A stretch of 36,620 nucleotides of DNA from a bacterium (GTDB taxonomy: Bacteria; Vulcanimicrobiota; Xenobia; Xenobiales; JADMJV01): the NCBI GenBank assembly GCA_018266105.1, contig JAFEBA010000014.1:1-36620 (forward strand), read 5' to 3'. The position numbers and the translations under genes were made by a program. Positions within the stretch are counted from its first letter, which is position 1, and each line of letters starts with the position of its first letter. Shown here one piece after another: positions 31,621-36,620 of the stretch. The notes under the pieces were generated by a model. It did not search any database. It worked only from the letters and a program-made list of their open reading frames with translations, and was not told the DNA's origin.

Positions 31621-34600
31621 ATGGGTCGAAGGACGTCTTTTACCAGAACACTGTTACAAGTCAGCCGCGATCTGGAGCGCATGCGAAAAGCCCAGGAGCG
31701 CCGGGTTCGGGCGCAAGAACGTGAGCTAGTCAAGCAGCAGCGCGAGTCTAAGCAGCAGTATCAGGCGCGCCGACAGGCTGACGCCGACCGCATGAGTCGC
31801 GAGGCCGCCGCCGAGATGAACGATTTACGAACCCTTTTGCAACGTCCTTTGCAGCAAATGGCCGGACTCAATCAGCTGAAGAAAAGCGTCTCTTTTCCGC
31901 CCTCGCGTCCCTCTGAGGAATTGACGCGCCCCACGGTGGAGCCGACCTGGGAAGAATGGAAAAAGCAAATCGTTCCGCCCAAACGGGTGGGCTTGTTGGA
32001 ATGGCTTTTCCACGGGCGCCTGGGCAAGGACAGGCGAGTCGAGAAACACCTGGCCGCCGAGGTGGAGCGCGTGCAGGAGGTGCTGGCCCAGGCCATTGTG
32101 GACTGGAAGCGTTGGGAAATCGAGCGCGAGCGACGCCTGGCCGAGCATCAGGCCAACTATGAGAAACAGCGACAAGAGCACGTCCGGGAGATTGAAGAGC
32201 ATAACGCCCAGGTGGACGAGCTGCAAGAGGCCTATTTGAGAGGCGAGCCTGAGGCCATTTTGACCTTCAACGAGGTGCTGCTCGCGGCCATCCACTATCC
32301 CGAGGAATTTCCGTCCCATTTTGAGGTCGGCTATTGCGCGCAGAGCAAAGAACTGGTGGTCGATTACCAACTGCCGGCTCCGGCCGCCATGCCCGACGTG
32401 GCCGAATACAAGTATATCAAAACCAAAGACAGCATCGAGCCCAAGCCACTCAAAGTGAGCGACCAGAACTCACTTTACAAGACGGTTCTCTATTCTTTGG
32501 CCCTGCGCACCCTCAAGCAAATTGTGGAAAGGGCCCATAGCCGTCATTTACATTCAGTGGTCTTCAATGGTCTGGTGGAGACCACAAATCCGGCCAATGG
32601 GCGGCGGGAGCAGATGTGTGCAGTCAGTGTGCGGGTTCATCACGAGCAGGTGGCCGCCTTGAATCTGGCCCAACTGGACCCCGAAGCCTGCCTCAAGAAT
32701 TTCAAGGCCCGCCTGATCAGCAAGCTAGACCCCTTCACGCCGGTGGAGCGTCTGCGAGCCTTGGGTCAGGATGGCTTGCTGCAGTCGGAGGTGGTGGACC
32801 TGGCCCCGGTCGTGATGGAGCCCGTGAAGCAAACCGTTGCGAAACCGACGCGGCCCGACCCCCCAACTGAGCCCCTGGCCGTCACCATCAACCTGCAGCC
32901 CGTGACGACCTTCAGCATTCCCAATCCCCCGCGCGGGGCCACCAGTCCCGAGTGGATTCCCCAGGGCCAGTCCGTTACCGTTCAGGGCATCACCATCCCG
33001 GGCGGCCTGCTCTACGTCGGGCCCAAGCTGAAGGCGGCTAACGGCAGCATCGAGCCGGCCCTGATCAATCCCCAGCTCTCCATCGCCAAGAATGTGGTGG
33101 ATGAGTCCGAACGTCTGATGGACTACTGGCCCTGTTACAGCCAGGTCAGCCCCAAGGCTCGCCGCGCCTACCTGCAATGGCTCAGTCATGGCCGGCGCAG
33201 CTCGGATACCAACGTGGGATACGTCTTTCTCTTCTTTTACGGGCTGGAGCGGCGGGCTCTGCTAGAGCTGTCGCCGACTGACCCCGAAGTGACCATCATC
33301 GAAGCCGAAGTGCGCCGCTTGCTGAGCATTTATGGGGACAATTATTCCTTCCGCAATTACGCCCAGGGCTTCCTCAACCACCTGAAAAATTCGCGCAGCG
33401 CCCAGGCCTTCCGCATTCCCGAGCGGCCGCCCGCACCCTCCACCGGCCACTTTGAGCTGCCGCTGGAACTGAAGTACGCGCTGGGTCAGTTTGCCGCTCA
33501 GGGGCGTCCGCTGGATAGCGCCTGGGCCCGATGCTGGGCTCTCTCGGACCCCAATATCAACAAGCGCATGCCCGTGATCCGCTGCGCCGAGCAATTCGAC
33601 ATTCTGTTTGCCGAGAAGTTTGCCCGGCGCTATCCCGAGGGGCTGCTCGTTTCCAAAGGCAAGTCTCGGCTCCGGGCCGTTTATCAGCCGGCCTCGGGCG
33701 GCTTTCGCGGGCAGGACCTGGAAATCGCTCTCGGGGACCTGCCGGATGTGACCGTCAACGCCAGCCTGCGGGAAAGCCTGCAGAGCCTGGTCCACGAATG
33801 TAGCGACGCGCTCGACCCTTACAGCCGCTATCTGGGTCGCAATCCGGGCCAGGAAGGGTCCCTGGAAGCTCTGCTGCAGTTGCCGCCCTCGCTCTGGCCG
33901 GTGCAGGCGCGCTCCCAGCTGGAGACGGTTCGCGACAGTCTGCAGGACGGGCGGCTGAGTCTGAGCTTTGCTGAGCTGGCCGGCAAGCTCAACAGCGCCG
34001 GCGCCCTCAATAAAGATAAGGTGATGGGGCTGGCGCGGGCACTGGAGAGCGTGCTGGTGGGAATGGAGCCGGACGTGCTGGGTGGGGCCAAGGTGCCCAA
34101 GCCAGAGGACCGCATCGTGCTTTTCCAGTCTCGGGCCGAGGACGGACAGATCCGCTCCAATCCCAGCTATCACGCTGCCGCCGTGGCTATCGGTCTGGCT
34201 TACAACGTGGCCATGGCCGATGGCGATTTCTCACAGGATGAAGCGGATTTTCTGGCCGAGCGCATCGACCAGTGGCCGGACCTCACCCCGGCTCAAAAGC
34301 TGCGCCTGCACGCGCACCTGCATATGCAAAAGGAACAGCCCATCAGTCTGGCTACTTATAAGAAGAAGCTGGAGCCCTTGCCTCAACCGGCCCGCGCCAC
34401 CATCGGCAAGTTTCTGGCTCACCTGGCCCAGGCCGACGGCGTGGTCTCGCCCAGCGAAGTCAAACTGCTGGAGAAACTCTACAAGACCCTGGGACTGGAC
34501 CCGAAAACCGTCTTTGGCGACCTGCACAAAGCGCCACCGGCCACGGTCAAAGCCAGCACCCCGGGCTTTGCGTTGGATCTGGATCGCATCGCCGAACTCA

Positions 34601-34920
34601 AAAAGGAGACCGAGCAGGTCACCGCCATTCTGCGCGAGGTCTTTGCCGAAGAGGAAGTGGACAAGCCCGAGCCGGAGCCGGTGCCCAGCGGGCTCTTGGG
34701 GCTGGATAACGATCACAGCCTCTTCTTGCGCCTGCTCTTTTCGCGAGCCAGCTGGAGCCGTCAGGAAGTGGAGGACGCCGCCAGCGATATGGGCTTGATG
34801 ACCGACGGCGCCCTGGAGCAGATCAACGAAGCCAGCTTCGACAAATTTTCCGAGGTCTTGCTGGAAGGCGAAGACCCCCTCGAGATCAACCCGCAAGTAA
34901 TGGAGATGGTATTAGCATGA
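31621..34920 (+). CDS. Large TerB-N/TerB/TerB-C protein with N-terminal coiled coil
   Basis: 1099 residues from the ATG at 31621 (GGGAG close before it); the TTG at 31567 would add 18 unlikely residues. Residues ~1-75 and 120-210 are long charged helices (LERMRKAQERRVRAQERELV). Residues ~225-400 include TLKQIVERAHSRHLHSVVFN and GLVETTNPANGRREQMCAVS, resembling the N-terminal region of Mrr-type restriction proteins as I recall them. TerB-N follows at ~443-600 (WIPQGQSVTVQGITIPGGLL, SPKARRAYLQWLS). The TerB core is at ~850-975 (VAMADGDFSQDEADFLAE, acidic and metal-site-like). TerB-C is at ~985-1099. TerB-N/TerB-C proteins are known next to ATPases and helicases in predicted DNA-processing complexes. 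The stop overlaps the next start (ATGA). Operator site E precedes it. Confidence 0.88.
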   Translation: MGRRTSFTRTLLQVSRDLERMRKAQERRVRAQERELVKQQRESKQQYQARRQADADRMSREAAAEMNDLRTLLQRPLQQMAGLNQLKKSVSFPPSRPSEELTRPTVEPTWEEWKKQIVPPKRVGLLEWLFHGRLGKDRRVEKHLAAEVERVQEVLAQAIVDWKRWEIERERRLAEHQANYEKQRQEHVREIEEHNAQVDELQEAYLRGEPEAILTFNEVLLAAIHYPEEFPSHFEVGYCAQSKELVVDYQLPAPAAMPDVAEYKYIKTKDSIEPKPLKVSDQNSLYKTVLYSLALRTLKQIVERAHSRHLHSVVFNGLVETTNPANGRREQMCAVSVRVHHEQVAALNLAQLDPEACLKNFKARLISKLDPFTPVERLRALGQDGLLQSEVVDLAPVVMEPVKQTVAKPTRPDPPTEPLAVTINLQPVTTFSIPNPPRGATSPEWIPQGQSVTVQGITIPGGLLYVGPKLKAANGSIEPALINPQLSIAKNVVDESERLMDYWPCYSQVSPKARRAYLQWLSHGRRSSDTNVGYVFLFFYGLERRALLELSPTDPEVTIIEAEVRRLLSIYGDNYSFRNYAQGFLNHLKNSRSAQAFRIPERPPAPSTGHFELPLELKYALGQFAAQGRPLDSAWARCWALSDPNINKRMPVIRCAEQFDILFAEKFARRYPEGLLVSKGKSRLRAVYQPASGGFRGQDLEIALGDLPDVTVNASLRESLQSLVHECSDALDPYSRYLGRNPGQEGSLEALLQLPPSLWPVQARSQLETVRDSLQDGRLSLSFAELAGKLNSAGALNKDKVMGLARALESVLVGMEPDVLGGAKVPKPEDRIVLFQSRAEDGQIRSNPSYHAAAVAIGLAYNVAMADGDFSQDEADFLAERIDQWPDLTPAQKLRLHAHLHMQKEQPISLATYKKKLEPLPQPARATIGKFLAHLAQADGVVSPSEVKLLEKLYKTLGLDPKTVFGDLHKAPPATVKASTPGFALDLDRIAELKKETEQVTAILREVFAEEEVDKPEPEPVPSGLLGLDNDHSLFLRLLFSRASWSRQEVEDAASDMGLMTDGALEQINEASFDKFSEVLLEGEDPLEINPQVMEMVLA

Positions 34921-36212
34921 GCACGATCAAGCCCAAGGACCGCGACACTCTCATTCAGGCTCTCCGGGCCGGCGTGGTGCCTCGCTCCGGCCAGCACCTG
35001 ATTCAAGTGGGACGGGTGCGCGAAGTCGAAGGCATGCTCAAGGACATCGAGCGAGTGGCCTCTGGTGGATCCGCTTTTCGCATCGTGGTGGGCGAATACG
35101 GCGCCGGCAAGACCTTCTTCCTCAACCTGGTGCGCTCGATTGCGTTGCAGAAGAAGCTGGTCACGATGCATGCCGACCTCAACCCGGACCGGCGCCTGCA
35201 CGCCAGCGGTGGACAGGCCCGCTCGCTCTATGCCGAGCTGACCAAGAACACCTCGACCATGCTCAAGCCCGAAGGCGGCGCGCTCACCGGCGTGGTGGAG
35301 AAATTCGTGGCCCAGTGCAAGTCAGAAGCCAAAGCCAGTGGGGGAGACACCGAGAAAGTGGTGCGCGAGAAGCTGGCGCCGCTCACCGAGCTGGTCAACG
35401 GCTTTGACTTCGCCGACGTGCTCGTCGCTTACTACCGGGGCTTTGAGCAGGGCAATGACCAGCTCAAGTCGGACGCGGTGCGCTGGCTGCGCGGCGAGTT
35501 CACCACCCGCACCGACGCGCGCAACGCCCTGGGAGTGCGCGCCATCGTGGACGACAGCACCGTCTACGATCAGCTCAAGCTGCTGGCTCAGTTCGTGCGT
35601 CTGGCCGGCTACCACGGACTGCTGGTGTGCCTGGACGAGTGCGTCAACCTCTACAAGCTGGCCAACACCCAGGCGCGCAATTCCAACTACGAACAGATTC
35701 TGCGCATTCTCAACGACTCGCTGCAGGGCTCGGCCGACGGACTGGGCTTTATTCTGGGCGGAACGCCCGAGTTCTTGATGGACACGCGCCGCGGTCTCTA
35801 CAGTTATCCCGCTCTGCAATCGCGCCTGGCCCAGAACACCTTTGCCAAGGATGGGCTGCTGGATCTGTCCGGGCCGGTGCTGCGCCTCACCAGTCTGACC
35901 CCGGAAGATTTCTTTCTGCTGCTGACCAAAATTATCGCCGTCTTCGCCAATGGACATTCGGAGCAATATCTGTTGCCCGAAGAGGCGGTGCCGCTATTTA
36001 TGGAGCACTGTGCCCGCCGCCTGGGAGAAGAATACTTTCGCACCCCGCGCACCACCATTACCGCGTTTGTGAATTTGCTGGCCATTCTGGAGCAGAATGC
36101 CGGCACCGAATGGCGCCCCCTGATCGGCGGCCTGCAGGTGGAAGAAGACCGGGGGGCTGAGGCCGAGATGGCCGCCGAAGAGGACGACGAGCTTGCCAGC
36201 TTCCAGCTCTGA
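34917..36212 (+). CDS. BrxD-like (BrxC/D domain, former DUF2791) AAA-type ATPase
   Basis: 431 residues. Walker A is VGEYGAGKT (58-66), and Walker B is GLLVCLDECVNLYK with Asp240/Glu241. The family marker VRWLRGEFTTRTDARNALGV lies at ~188-207. The N-terminus IQALRAGVVPRSGQHLIQVG is typical. It fits the BREX ATP-binding family BrxD, which in type 2/3 BREX sits beside the Lhr-like helicase BrxHI. Here the usual BREX methyltransferase and PglZ are not seen, and the partner is a TerB-N/TerB-C protein. It overlaps the upstream gene by four bases and the helicase by 20 bases, so all three are one operon. Likely role: ATP-driven regulation or loading on DNA. Confidence 0.9.
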   Translation: MSTIKPKDRDTLIQALRAGVVPRSGQHLIQVGRVREVEGMLKDIERVASGGSAFRIVVGEYGAGKTFFLNLVRSIALQKKLVTMHADLNPDRRLHASGGQARSLYAELTKNTSTMLKPEGGALTGVVEKFVAQCKSEAKASGGDTEKVVREKLAPLTELVNGFDFADVLVAYYRGFEQGNDQLKSDAVRWLRGEFTTRTDARNALGVRAIVDDSTVYDQLKLLAQFVRLAGYHGLLVCLDECVNLYKLANTQARNSNYEQILRILNDSLQGSADGLGFILGGTPEFLMDTRRGLYSYPALQSRLAQNTFAKDGLLDLSGPVLRLTSLTPEDFFLLLTKIIAVFANGHSEQYLLPEEAVPLFMEHCARRLGEEYFRTPRTTITAFVNLLAILEQNAGTEWRPLIGGLQVEEDRGAEAEMAAEEDDELASFQL

Positions 36213-36504
36213 GAAGCGCTCCTCGCATTTCGAAATGCTGCACGAGAGCATTCGCCACTGGATTTGGAAGCAGGGCTGGACCGCCCTGCGCGACGCCCAG
36301 GAAGCGGCTATCCCGGTGCTGCTGGAAGGCAAGCGCGACCTGATCATCGCGGCCGCCACCGCCGCCGGCAAAACCGAAGCCGCCTTTCTGCCCATTCTCA
36401 GCCAGTTGCTACAGCCGGAGAATGCGGACGCGACGGTGGTTTACGTCAGCCCGCTGCGAGCCCTGATCAGTGAGCTTACGAAAGGCGTGCTTACAGCCGT
36501 TTGA
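36193..36504 (+). pseudogene. Lhr/BrxHI-like helicase, 5' part only (truncated)
   Basis: A TTG at 36193 starts within the ATPase gene; an ATG at 36235 is an alternative, but the sequence before it (SSHFEMLHESIRHWIWKQGW) already fits the family. Seen: GWTALRDAQEAAIPVLLEGK (Q-motif region), Walker A AAATAAGKTEAAF, then VVYVSPLRALI (motif Ia). After about residue 95 the reading leaves the family (SELTKGVLTAV) and hits TGA. The full proteins have ~700 or more residues, so most of the helicase, including DExH and motifs III-VI, is missing here. The loss coincides with new sequence that looks like a mobile-element start, so an insertion is the likely cause. The remainder may lie beyond the window. 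Confidence 0.78.
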
Positions 36505-36537
36505 TATTCTGTCGCCGGGCGAAGGAGGCCCTCTGCG

Positions 36538-36620
36538 ATGGAGAACAACAAGAATCTGAAAATGCTCGCTCGAGAGCTGGACGGGTGGCGAAGCGAGAGC
36601 CCATCAAAGCGGCGTCCGCT
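36538..36620 (+). CDS. Start of an open frame, possibly transposon-encoded (partial)
   Basis: An ATG at 36538 follows a strong GAAGGAGG at nine bases. The visible 27 codons read MENNKNLKMLARELDGWRSE then SPSKRRPL and run off the window. The Trp-Arg-Ser-Glu then Lys-Arg-Arg-Pro pattern recalls short accessory proteins encoded at the start of IS66-like elements, but this is from memory and too short to prove. The helicase frame breaks 30-60 bases upstream, with GCTTACG at 36474-36480 and GTGCTTACAG just after it as possible element-end sequence. The true left boundary cannot be set. Confidence 0.4.
   Translation, partial: MENNKNLKMLARELDGWRSESPSKRRP

Overview
The window is a GC-rich bacterial chromosome segment. 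It is densely coded on both strands, with Shine-Dalgarno-led ATG, GTG and TTG starts and many 4-base stop/start overlaps. An export-type ABC transporter, a lipobox, Ser/Thr kinase and Pro/Gly/Ser-rich proteins fit a soil-type, probably diderm, bacterium from a poorly characterised lineage. I cannot name the phylum from sequence alone. No rRNA, tRNA or CRISPR array was seen.

Layout. (1) 1-361: three copies of a short hairpin repeat, no gene. (2) 0.36-9.4 kb: a YbbA/YbbP-like ABC exporter whose permease is fused in frame to a TesA-like SGNH esterase, a DUF6429-like protein, a secreted HEAT-repeat protein, a secreted SH3-like protein, a DsbA/FrnE-like oxidoreductase coupled to a membrane protein, and a WYL-domain transcription regulator. 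(3) 9.5-18.2 kb: a Ser/Thr kinase split by a one-base insertion, a glycogen-synthase-like glycosyltransferase, a small secreted protein, a subtilisin-like protease, a low-complexity protein, a photolyase-like protein whose two domains appear in reversed order, and a divergent TetR/GST pair. (4) 18.3-25 kb: two tandem paralogs of unknown function, a MazEF toxin-antitoxin pair, decayed toxin-like fragments including a sharp chimera with a HEPN/HepT tail, and a secreted CARDB-like protein. (5) 25-36.6 kb: what looks like a defence or DNA-processing island. A six-gene minus-strand operon runs GIY-YIG nuclease, DLEN-motif/HTH protein, small barrel-like protein, anchored protein, HIT-PLD-helicase-DUF3427 protein, secreted protein. 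A plus-strand operon runs TerB-N/TerB-C protein, BrxD-like ATPase, Lhr/BrxHI-like helicase. The helicase is cut off near the right edge, probably by a mobile element.

The main hidden signal is a palindrome, GCGACARAWTYTGTCGC, found five times and only between genes, in each case just upstream of a gene start: the WYL regulator itself (9439), two secreted proteins (13215, 24089), the GIY-YIG operon (30856) and the TerB/BrxD/helicase operon (31504). I read this as one regulon, probably autoregulated by the WYL protein, tying two DNA-processing operons to secreted products. The regulator assignment is inference; the repeated palindrome is directly visible.
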